From Janthinobacterium sp. J1-1 (GTDB taxonomy: Bacteria > Pseudomonadota > Gammaproteobacteria > Burkholderiales > Burkholderiaceae_D), in NCBI RefSeq assembly GCF_030944405.1, contig NZ_CP132339.1, forward strand, positions 868,001 through 932,000: a DNA stretch of 64,000 bases, given 5' to 3'. The position numbers were made by a program, and so were the translations under genes. Below are positions 56,506 through 64,000 of the stretch, one piece after another; position 1 is the first letter of the stretch; each line of letters starts with the position of its first letter. The notes beneath the pieces are model-generated. The model made no database searches. It was not told where the DNA came from and worked only from the letters and a program-made list of their open reading frames with translations.

Positions 56506-59500
56506 TCAGTCAAACGCCCACGTATACAACACATCCAGCGCATTGTTGGTGCCGGTCTGGAACTGCAAGGTAAAGCGGCGGTTCAGCTTGTAGCGCAGTT
56601 TCACCAGGCTCGACGCCGTGCTGGCGCCTTGCTCGAACGTCAGGTAGGCGCGCGACGACAAACGCTTGCCGACCGTGACGACCGTGCTTTCCAGGCCGGC
56701 CGCTTGCGACAGCCCCACTTCGTCGAGGCCCAGCGAGCTGGCCAGCTTGCCTTGCATGCCGCCGCCCGAGCCGCCGAAGAGGGCGCCGGCCGCCGTGGTC
56801 AGCAAGGCCATTTCATCGCCGGCCGCCGTTTCCGCGCCGTGGCCCAGGATCAGCCAGGCCAGCTTGTCGCTGTCCGACACGTTCGGCGTCGATACCAGCT
56901 TGGCCGTCGGCGCCTGCGCCGTGCCGCGCACTTCCACGCCCGCTTCGACATTGGTTTCCGACAGCGCTTCGCCTTCGGGACGCTTGCGCACGGCCAGCAC
57001 GTTCAGCGACGGATTGTCGTAGGCGCCCGTGAAATTGATCACACCGCGGTCGATCGACAGCTTCTGGCCGTAGGCCGCATACAGGCCGTTGACGACGCGG
57101 ATGCTGCCGGTGACGCGCGGCGCATTGCGGTTCTGTACGCGGGCGCGGATATTGCCGGCGAGATCAGCATCGATGCCCATGCCGCGCAGGTGGAAAGCGT
57201 TGCCCAGGTCGAATTCCACGTCGATATTCAATGGCAGTTCGGGCGCGGCCTTGGTGGCGCGGCTGTTCTTGCCCAGTACCACCACGTCATCGCTTTGCGT
57301 TGGCGTGCCTTCCGGCGCCAGTTCGATCAGCGCGCGGTTGGCCTTGAACTTGCCTTCCAGGCTGAACAATTTCTCGTTGCGCAGCACGGTGGCGTTGCCC
57401 GACAGGATCAGGGTGCGGTCCGGACGCGACAGGGCCGTCAGGCGGTCGGCCAGCAGTTTCAGTTCCATCGTCGCTTCGCCGTTCGCAAAGCGCACCCAGC
57501 CGTCAAGCTGGGCCTTGCCGTTGCCGCCGTCAAAGCTCAGGCGTTGCAGCTGCAATTGATCGCCAGCCAGTTTCGCCTGCAGCACGCCATTGCGCAATTT
57601 CAAACCTTGCTCGGCCCAGTTCACCAGCAGACCGGTGCCCGCGATGTCGCCGTTCAGCAAGGGCGCGCCGATAGTGCCGCTGCCCGTCAACGCCACTTTC
57701 AGGGCGCCGCCCAGTTCCAGTCCCGGTTGTCCCGCCAGTGGCGCCACCCACGCCAGCGAGGCGATATTGGTGGTGCCCGTCAGGCTCAAGGCGCTGCTGT
57801 TGCTGATGCGTCCGCCCAGCATTTGCACGGTGGCATTGATATCGCTCTGGCCGGCGCGCGTGCCGTCCAGTTTGACATTCAGGCGCAATTGCTGGTTGGC
57901 GACATCGATCCTCGCGTCCAGGGTGCGCAGGCCCAGGGTCAATGGCTGGTCGACGCCTACCGTGACATCGCCTTTTTCGCGGAAGACATGCAGCATGCCG
58001 GCCAGCGCCGGTTCCTTCTGGCTGGCGGTGGCGGCTTGCATGTCGAGCGACCATTGCGCGCCCAGGGTCAGGTCGCCACGCATGTTTTCCTTCAGCGCCG
58101 GCGCGAACTGCGCCAGGTAGTTCAAGGCCACGCCGGTCGCCTGGCCGGTGCTGGTCCAGCGCGGACCGTTCTTGGCCAGGCTTTGCATGGTGATGCTGCC
58201 GGCCGGCAGCTTGATCACGGTATTGCCCACGCTCAGCTGCTCGGGATTGCCCAGGCCGGCCACGCCGCTACCGGCCGGGCCCGCCACTTTCACGGGTACC
58301 GGCGCCTGCAGCACCAGCGCATAGCGGCCCTTGTTCTGCAGGCTGTCGATGCTGCCGGTCCAGCTGGCGCCGCTCTGGCTGCCCCTGGCGGCAATCGTGG
58401 CGTCGAAGTCGTCATTGCGCGCCGCCACACTGATCGTGTGGTTGCCGCGCGTGCCGGTGGTGCCCAAGCGGGCCGTGGCCAGCTTGAAGGTCGGCGTGCT
58501 GTAGCCGGTGATTTCCAGCGCGCTGACCATCGGGTCCTGCGCGCCCTGGCCGGAGCCGACGCTGGCGCTGCCCTTGACGGCTTGCAGGCGCTGGTCGCCG
58601 AAGAAGGTGAGATTGCTGCCGTCCAGGCTCAGTTGCGCGGCCGGTGCATCCATCTTGCCCGAGACCACGCCCGACGCATGCAGCACGCCGGCAAATTGCG
58701 GCCCCAGGGTGGCCAGCTGCGGCGCATCAAGTTTCCAGTTCAGCTTGTCATTCGCGCCGCCCAGCGCGCCCTTGGCGACCAGGCTGTTGGGGCCCAGGCG
58801 CAGTTCCACGTCGGCATTGTCGACCCGTTTGGCGGACGCCGTCAGCTTGGCGTAGCCGGCCAGCGGCGCATTCTGCAAGGTCGATTCGCGCAGCGCCAGG
58901 GTCAAGGCCATGCGCCAGTCGGCACTCAAATTGCCGCTGCCGTTGAAGTCCGCATTGATATTGCCGACTGGCAGGTCGCCGAAGGCGGCCGGGTTGAGTT
59001 TTTGCACGGTGCCGGCCATTTTCACTTCCGGCGACTGCTTCGGTCCCGTCAGGCCGATGTCGCCGCTGGCGTGGATCACGCTGTCGGGCGCCGGGCGCTT
59101 GCTGCTGGACAATCCCAAGCCTTTCGCGTCGGCCACGAACGTCGTGCGCGGTTCTTTCATGGTCCCTTGCACCACGCCGCTGGCCAGTACCGCGCCGACC
59201 AGGTCGCCCTGCACGGCGGACAGTTGCCGCGCATCGACATTCCAGTTCAGTTTTTCGCCGGCGCCGCCAAAGTTGCCCTTGGCCGCGATGGTGTTCTTGC
59301 CCAGCGCCAGCTGCACATCGATGCCGCTGAAATGCTGCGCATCGGCCGTCAGCTTGCCCTTGCCGGACAGTGGCTGGTCGAGCAGCTTGCTGGGGCGCAC
59401 CGTGAAGTCGGCATTGGCCAGCCATTGCGGGGCCACATGGCCATGCGCGCGCACGTCCAGGTTCAGGTCGGCGACGGGAAACGCGCCGAAGTCGGCGGGG

Positions 59501-60921
59501 TTCAAGCGGCTGGTGCTGGCGACGGCCTTGAACGGTTGATCGTCCTTCAGGCTGAGCTGGCCGCTGGCGTTGATGCTGCTCTTGCCCGCTTGCAGGGTGG
59601 CTTTGCTGAGGTTGACCAGGGAATCGGCCAGCGTGGCTTCCAGGTCCAGGCGCAGCTTGGCTTCACCGAGTTTGGCGCGCACGGTCTGCGTCTTGCCGTC
59701 GCTGTCGAGGGTGATGTCGCCGGCGATCTTGGTGCTGTTGATGCTGCTGTAGATTTGCTGCAGGTCGATCTTGTCGGTATGCAGCGCGATATTCGCCTGG
59801 CCGATGCCGGCGTCGGGCGCATCGCGGTCGATCTTGCCGCTGCCGGTAAATTTGCCGGCATTGCCGAAGTCGATGATGGCCGAGTCCAGCGTGGTGGCCG
59901 TCAGGGTGCCACCCAGGCGTGCGTCGAACTGGCGCAGCGGCAGCTTCTGCTGGTCCAGCGGACCCGGCGTGGCGTGGTTGACGATCGCCAGCTTGCCCGA
60001 GACACTCTGATTGGCGCCGATGGCCGCATCGAGGTCCAGGCTCAGGTCGGCCTGCGGCAAGGTCGCATCGAACTTGCCCGGATTGATATTGCTGCCCTTG
60101 ACCTTGGCCGAGCGCAGGATGATGACCGGATCGAACGGCGCCAGCGCCAGTTGCGCATCGGCCGTGGCGGCGCCGGCATTGCCCTTGGCGTTGATATTGA
60201 GCACATTCAAATCGCCACCGAGCGCCAGGTTCAGGGCCGCCGGTTTTTCACCGGCCGGCGCCACCGCCTGCGTCAGGCTGGCCGTGCCCTTGAGCTTGAA
60301 CGGTTTCACCGCGGCGATGGTGGCGTCGGCTTTCGCCAGGCCGAACGGCGTCACGCCCGAGGCGTTTTTCAGCTGCCATTCGGTCTTGTCGCCTGACAAA
60401 GCAAAGCGGATCTTTTCAAACACGGTATTGCCGGTATCGCCGATCAGGGTGATCTTGTCGAGGCGCGCCTCGCTGATGCCGATTTTAAAAGGCGAGGCCA
60501 GGCTGTCGGGCATGGTCGACGGTTCGTCGGACTTGCCGATGGTTTGCACCGACAGGCTGGCCACATGCAGCTCGGAAATCGCGATGCCTTCCGAGAAGTA
60601 CTGGAATGGCGACCAGTTGATGTCGATATTGTCGGCCGTGATGTGCTGGGTCTTGCTGCGGTAGCTGACATGGTCCAGGTGCATGCGGTCATACAGCGAG
60701 CCGGACACGCCGGACACTGCGATCTGGCCGCCGCTGGCGCTGGCCACTTTTTGCACCAGCAGTTGCAGGGTCGATTCGCGGCCCAGGAACCAGAAGGCGC
60801 CGCCCAGCAGCACGGCCAGGCTGGCGACGGCGATCAGCAGGTAGCGCGGCCAGCGGCGCTTTTTCGCCGGCGGCGGTGGTGGTGGCGAGGCGGTGGAGGA
60901 CTCGTTGGTAAGATCGGACAT
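56506..60921 (-). CDS. tamB: TamB translocation and assembly module subunit (AsmA-like lipid-transfer protein)
   Basis: This 1,471-residue protein has one N-terminal membrane helix (YLLIAVASLAVLLGGAFWFL, residues about 27-46) and a very long beta-rich repeat region. It ends with the DUF490/TamB_C domain (GVEVRGTAQAPTAKLVSTP; LAWLILGHG). TamB spans the periplasm as a groove-shaped beta-helix and, with AsmA-like relatives, moves phospholipids to the outer membrane; it also works with TamA in assembly of some outer-membrane proteins. Its ATG overlaps the tamA stop (TGATG). Length is slightly above the 1,259 of E. coli TamB. Confidence 0.93.
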   Translation of the reverse strand: MSDLTNESSTASPPPPPPAKKRRWPRYLLIAVASLAVLLGGAFWFLGRESTLQLLVQKVASASGGQIAVSGVSGSLYDRMHLDHVSYRSKTQHITADNIDINWSPFQYFSEGIAISELHVASLSVQTIGKSDEPSTMPDSLASPFKIGISEARLDKITLIGDTGNTVFEKIRFALSGDKTEWQLKNASGVTPFGLAKADATIAAVKPFKLKGTASLTQAVAPAGEKPAALNLALGGDLNVLNINAKGNAGAATADAQLALAPFDPVIILRSAKVKGSNINPGKFDATLPQADLSLDLDAAIGANQSVSGKLAIVNHATPGPLDQQKLPLRQFDARLGGTLTATTLDSAIIDFGNAGKFTGSGKIDRDAPDAGIGQANIALHTDKIDLQQIYSSINSTKIAGDITLDSDGKTQTVRAKLGEAKLRLDLEATLADSLVNLSKATLQAGKSSINASGQLSLKDDQPFKAVASTSRLNPADFGAFPVADLNLDVRAHGHVAPQWLANADFTVRPSKLLDQPLSGKGKLTADAQHFSGIDVQLALGKNTIAAKGNFGGAGEKLNWNVDARQLSAVQGDLVGAVLASGVVQGTMKEPRTTFVADAKGLGLSSSKRPAPDSVIHASGDIGLTGPKQSPEVKMAGTVQKLNPAAFGDLPVGNINADFNGSGNLSADWRMALTLALRESTLQNAPLAGYAKLTASAKRVDNADVELRLGPNSLVAKGALGGANDKLNWKLDAPQLATLGPQFAGVLHASGVVSGKMDAPAAQLSLDGSNLTFFGDQRLQAVKGSASVGSGQGAQDPMVSALEITGYSTPTFKLATARLGTTGTRGNHTISVAARNDDFDATIAARGSQSGASWTGSIDSLQNKGRYALVLQAPVPVKVAGPAGSGVAGLGNPEQLSVGNTVIKLPAGSITMQSLAKNGPRWTSTGQATGVALNYLAQFAPALKENMRGDLTLGAQWSLDMQAATASQKEPALAGMLHVFREKGDVTVGVDQPLTLGLRTLDARIDVANQQLRLNVKLDGTRAGQSDINATVQMLGGRISNSSALSLTGTTNIASLAWVAPLAGQPGLELGGALKVALTGSGTIGAPLLNGDIAGTGLLVNWAEQGLKLRNGVLQAKLAGDQLQLQRLSFDGGNGKAQLDGWVRFANGEATMELKLLADRLTALSRPDRTLILSGNATVLRNEKLFSLEGKFKANRALIELAPEGTPTQSDDVVVLGKNSRATKAAPELPLNIDVEFDLGNAFHLRGMGIDADLAGNIRARVQNRNAPRVTGSIRVVNGLYAAYGQKLSIDRGVINFTGAYDNPSLNVLAVRKRPEGEALSETNVEAGVEVRGTAQAPTAKLVSTPNVSDSDKLAWLILGHGAETAAGDEMALLTTAAGALFGGSGGGMQGKLASSLGLDEVGLSQAAGLESTVVTVGKRLSSRAYLTFEQGASTASSLVKLRYKLNRRFTLQFQTGTNNALDVLYTWAFD

Positions 60922-62951
60922 CAGAAAGTGAATCCCAGAGAAAAGTGCAAACGATAGGCATGGACGGCGTGGCCGTACGCCACGTCGACATTGATGGGGC
61001 CGACGGGGCTCTTGTAGCGCCCGCCCAGGCCATAGCCCGATTTCAGTTCCAGCGCATCCTTGACGCTGTCGGCCGAATTGCCGGCGTCATAAAAGGCGGC
61101 AATCGCCCATTTCGGCTTGAACCAGTACTGGTATTCGGCGCTGGCGGTGGCCAGGTAGCGCCCGCCGACGGTGGCGTCGCCTTCCTTCACGCCCAGTTCC
61201 TGGTAGGCATAGCCGCGCACGGACTGGTCGCCGCCGGCGCGGAACAGGTAGACGGCCGGAACGCCTTTTTTCTCTTTCGAGCCCAGCGCGCCCATTTCGC
61301 CGCGCACGATCAGTTCGCCTTTTTCACCGAGCGGCTTGTAGTACACGCCCTTGCCGGAGACGCGCACGAAGCGCTCGTCGGTCAGCACCGGCAGCAGCGC
61401 GCCGCCGACCTGGGCATTGATCACATAGCCCTTGGTGGGAAACAGCAGGCTGTCGAGGCTGCGCTTGGTGATGGCATAGGTCAGCGGCAAGCTCTTGCTG
61501 CGCGTCTGTTCCAGGCCGACCACGGTTTTGTCCTCGCTCAAGAATTCGAAGGTCAGGCTGCGTTCCAAATTGGTGCCGCCCCAGTTGCGCTTGGCGGCGA
61601 TGGTCGACACGGCCGTAATCTCGTTGGAGATGTCGCTGCGCTCGAACGAGGCGCCGATACTGTCGTTGTAGCCGCGCTCGGTGGTGGGGAAATAGAAATT
61701 GGTGTGCGCCGCCTGTTTCTTGGTTTCCATCGTGATCGCGCTCTTGAACCGCGTGCCCCAGACATTCAGGTTGTCGTAGTTGAGCTGGGCGCGGTTCCCC
61801 GTATTGGTACTGAAACCGATACCGGCGCTGACGTTCTGCTGCTTGTTTTCCGTCACGCGCACCACCAGCGGCAGTTGCGGCGCGGGGCCGCGGCTGGCCT
61901 GGGCGGTTTCCACGCTCTCGCCCTCCTGCACCGCCTGGCCCGCCTCGATCTGCTCGCCCAGGATGGTGCTCATGTCGGCGCTCACTTCCACGCTGGCAAA
62001 GTAGCCGGTGTCCTGCAGGCGCGCCTGGTACAGCTGCAGCGCCGATTCGCTGTAGTAGTCGCCGGGGCCGATCTTGTTCAGGTTGCGGATGATGCTCGGG
62101 TCGTAGCGCTTCAGGCCCTCGATGCGCAGCTCGCCAAAGCGCAGCTCGGGGCCGCTGCTGAGGATCACCAGCAGCGACACTTTGTGGGTCTCGGGATCGA
62201 CCACCGCTTGCGTATCGACCAGCTGGGCGCGCGGGTAGCGCGTCTGCACCACTTCGCGCAGCAGGGCACGCTTGGCGGACTCCCATTCGGACTGGCGGAA
62301 GATGGCGCCCTTCTTCAGGCCCCAGCTGCGCTTCAGGCCTTCGGTATCGTAGGGTTCGCTGGCCGCCAGCGGCGGGGTCGGATCGAAACCGCGCAATTCC
62401 AGCTCGACCTTGTCGACCGTCACCGGCTGGCCCGGTTCGACATCGACGGTGACGACGGGCCGGCTGCCGGCGGTGTCGACGTTGACCGTGACGACGGGCG
62501 TATAGAAGCCGGCCGTGGCCACCAGGTTTTTCACCTGCTCGGGCGCGTCGCGCACCAGGCGCTGCAACTGTTCGCGGTCCATGCGCGGATTGCCGCGAAA
62601 ACGTTCCAGATCGAGGTTTTTTTCCAGCAGCTCATCGAGGTCGCCCGGCGCATTGACGCGCACATCGTATTGCAGGGCTGGCGCGACGGGCGCGGTCTCG
62701 GCGGCCGGCTCTTCAACCGGCGTGTCCGCCATGGCTTCCGGAGCGGTTGCCGGGGCCGTTTCCGGGGTGGCGGGAACCGGCACCGCAACGGCCTCCTGCG
62801 CGCGCGCAGGGGCCATGGGGAGGGCCAGGATGGCGCCGCCGGCGGCGGCCAGTGTCAGTTGCCCCATTACTTTTGCCACCAGTTGTGCCAAAATTCGTGG
62901 TCGTATCGCCTTGCCGGTGGCTAAGTGCCGTATGGGACGTGCAGAAAACAT
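60921..62951 (-). CDS. tamA: TamA outer-membrane assembly factor (BamA-like)
   Basis: This 676-residue Omp85 protein has an N-terminal region with a probable signal and an Ala/Pro/Glu-rich stretch (residues about 50-95). Three POTRA domains follow (about 100-360; YDVRVNAPGDLDELLEKNLDL, KRYDPSIIRNLNKIGPGDYY in part), then a 16-strand barrel with the conserved FRAGGDQSVRGYAYQELG motif and the terminal LHFSLGFTF. It pairs with TamB encoded directly downstream. The low-complexity segment before POTRA1 is longer than in E. coli TamA. Confidence 0.92.
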   Translation of the reverse strand: MFSARPIRHLATGKAIRPRILAQLVAKVMGQLTLAAAGGAILALPMAPARAQEAVAVPVPATPETAPATAPEAMADTPVEEPAAETAPVAPALQYDVRVNAPGDLDELLEKNLDLERFRGNPRMDREQLQRLVRDAPEQVKNLVATAGFYTPVVTVNVDTAGSRPVVTVDVEPGQPVTVDKVELELRGFDPTPPLAASEPYDTEGLKRSWGLKKGAIFRQSEWESAKRALLREVVQTRYPRAQLVDTQAVVDPETHKVSLLVILSSGPELRFGELRIEGLKRYDPSIIRNLNKIGPGDYYSESALQLYQARLQDTGYFASVEVSADMSTILGEQIEAGQAVQEGESVETAQASRGPAPQLPLVVRVTENKQQNVSAGIGFSTNTGNRAQLNYDNLNVWGTRFKSAITMETKKQAAHTNFYFPTTERGYNDSIGASFERSDISNEITAVSTIAAKRNWGGTNLERSLTFEFLSEDKTVVGLEQTRSKSLPLTYAITKRSLDSLLFPTKGYVINAQVGGALLPVLTDERFVRVSGKGVYYKPLGEKGELIVRGEMGALGSKEKKGVPAVYLFRAGGDQSVRGYAYQELGVKEGDATVGGRYLATASAEYQYWFKPKWAIAAFYDAGNSADSVKDALELKSGYGLGGRYKSPVGPINVDVAYGHAVHAYRLHFSLGFTF

Positions 62952-63091
62952 GGTGCTCCAGATGAGTAAATGCTGATCGCATGTTACCGGAAGTGAGAAA
63001 TTGATGGCGGACGAATAAGACTATTTTGTGCAGGGTATTTTATTGCCCGGCGCAAGCTCTGCCAGCGTGTCCTTAATTAAGAAAGAATATT

Positions 63092-63814
63092 ATGTTAGCA
63101 ACTGATACGGCACTCGTATTGTTTAGCGGTGGGCAAGACTCCACCACCTGCCTGGCCTGGGCCCTGGAGCACTACAGCCGTGTGGAAACCATCGGCTTTG
63201 ACTACGGCCAGCGCCATGCGATCGAGCTGACCGTGCGCCCGGGCCTGCTGGCCAAGATGCGCGAGCACTCGCCCGAGTGGAATGCGCGCCTCGGCGAAGA
63301 CCATATGATAGACCTGTCCCTGATTTCGGCCATTTCCGATACGGCGATGACGCAGGACGTGGAAATCGTGATGCAGGAAAATGGCCTGCCGAACACCTTC
63401 GTGCCTGGCCGCAACCTGCTGTTCATGACGGTGGCCGCCACCGTGGCCTACCGCCGCGGCCTGACGGTGCTGGTGGGCGGCATGTGCGAAACGGATTTCT
63501 CGGGCTACCCCGATTGCCGCGACGACACCATGAAGGCGCTGCAAGTGGCGCTGAACCTGGGCATGGCCACGCGCCTGAAGCTGGAAACACCGCTGATGTG
63601 GCTGGACAAGGCGCAAAGCTGGGACCTGGCGGAACGCCTCGGCGGCCAGAGCCTGGTCGACCTGATCCGCAGCGACACGCATACCTGCTACCTGGGCGAA
63701 CGCGGCCAGCTGCACGACTGGGGCTATGGCTGCGGCACCTGCCCGGCCTGCGCGCTGCGCGCGAATGGTTATCGCCAGTACATCGCGAGCAAGGCGGCCT
63801 TGCCTGTACTGTAA
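63092..63814 (+). CDS. queC: 7-cyano-7-deazaguanine synthase QueC
   Basis: This 240-residue ATP-dependent enzyme turns carboxydeazaguanine into preQ0 on the way to queuosine in tRNA. The N-type ATP pyrophosphatase loop [11 protein letters not shown] is at residues 11-21. The C-terminal zinc site [13 protein letters not shown] supplies the Cys ligands. It stands alone, divergent from tamA; the 140-bp gap shows no preQ1 riboswitch that I can recognise. An AAGAAAG site precedes the ATG. Confidence 0.94.
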   Translation: MLATDTALVLFSGGQDSTTCLAWALEHYSRVETIGFDYGQRHAIELTVRPGLLAKMREHSPEWNARLGEDHMIDLSLISAISDTAMTQDVEIVMQENGLPNTFVPGRNLLFMTVAATVAYRRGLTVLVGGMCETDFSGYPDCRDDTMKALQVALNLGMATRLKLETPLMWLDKAQSWDLAERLGGQSLVDLIRSDTHTCYLGERGQLHDWGYGCGTCPACALRANGYRQYIASKAALPVL

Positions 63815-63956
63815 CAGTGTGGTCTTTTTGATACAGGGTGCAAAATTTGCAAGGCCACCCGTTGTAACGTAGTATCGTTGACATCCGCTACCGATGGTAG
63901 ATGCGCGCCGCCGCGCTTGCGCTGGCGCGAATTTCGATCAGTCTTCCAGCCCGCCA

Positions 63957-64000
63957 TGAACAGACGCGCGTCGCCGTTGTCGTCCAGATCGCACCGCCCG
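63957..64000 (+). CDS. Possible start of a gene running off the window
   Basis: An ATG at 63957 opens a frame MNRRASPLSSRSHRP that continues to the end of the window. The Arg/Ser-rich start resembles an N-terminal leader of an unknown protein. No clear ribosome-binding site is present and too little is visible to name it. Confidence 0.25.

Noticed and set aside
56629..60396. A 1,255-codon open frame on the plus strand opposite tamB
   Set aside because: Shadow of a long GC-rich gene: the product is rich in Gln/Ala/Arg/Val without domains, and tamB on the other strand has full family structure and coupling to tamA.
62952..63091. preQ1 riboswitch before queC
   Set aside because: No C-rich loop/A-rich tail pattern of preQ1 aptamers could be found in the 140-bp gap.
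1..64000. CRISPR arrays, insertion sequences, prophage, rRNA or tRNA genes
   Set aside because: No regular spaced direct repeats, transposase, integrase or phage structural genes, and no rRNA/tRNA signature was seen in the window.

Overview
The window is GC-rich, tightly packed chromosomal DNA. Its content points to a betaproteobacterium of the Oxalobacteraceae (Janthinobacterium/Massilia/Duganella type): PhaM, TamAB, Csu-type (spore coat U) fimbriae, MksFEB condensin, many LysR/TetR/HxlR/MocR regulators, and a GGGGTCAGAC palindrome of the sort scattered through such genomes. This placement is inferred from gene content; no rRNA or tRNA gene was seen.

Layout. 1-7.1 kb: end of a crotonase gene, lactate dehydrogenase with a divergent LysR gene, then a reactive-aldehyde cassette (NemR-like regulator, YqhD-like reductase, DJ-1/Hsp31-like glyoxalase) with two matching operators, a TetR/reductase pair and a phosphoesterase. 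7.2-12.9 kb: a subclass B3 metallo-beta-lactamase with Glu in place of the first zinc His, a HipA-like YjjJ kinase preceded by 12-bp iterons, a structured RNA candidate with its own promoter and terminator, a frameshifted rtcB, a solute-binding protein and PnuC. 13-22 kb: TonB-dependent receptor, REC-AraC regulator and a chaperone-usher operon. 22-29 kb: HxlR, CHRD lipoprotein, AEC transporter, OsmC/PaiB with a divergent MocR gene, Tag, and MnmC with a decayed methyltransferase half.

29.3-33.9 kb is the most striking region: rhodanese, serine acetyltransferase, XRE regulator, family 2A encapsulin shell and a cysteine desulfurase with a long disordered N-terminal extension. Together these are a sulfur-handling protein nanocompartment with genes that supply and use its cysteine and sulfane sulfur. 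A promoter with a perfect dyad over its start site lies directly before the shell gene.

34-46 kb: histidine kinase plus REC-TPR regulator, PhaM, tandem DUF3108 proteins, MksFEB condensin without the MksG/JetD nuclease, and two exported proteins. 46.4-52.7 kb: a catabolic operon (PLP lyase, D-glutamate cyclase, RidA, MFS transporter, porin) opposite a frameshifted LysR gene. 53-64 kb: S9 peptidase, small proteins, TamB/TamA and QueC.

Three genes (rtcB, the REC-AraC regulator, the LysR gene at 47 kb) each look one base short within a short homopolymer, and adding one base restores the expected family C-terminus in all three. Residual assembly errors are the simplest explanation, but real mutation cannot be excluded from sequence alone.
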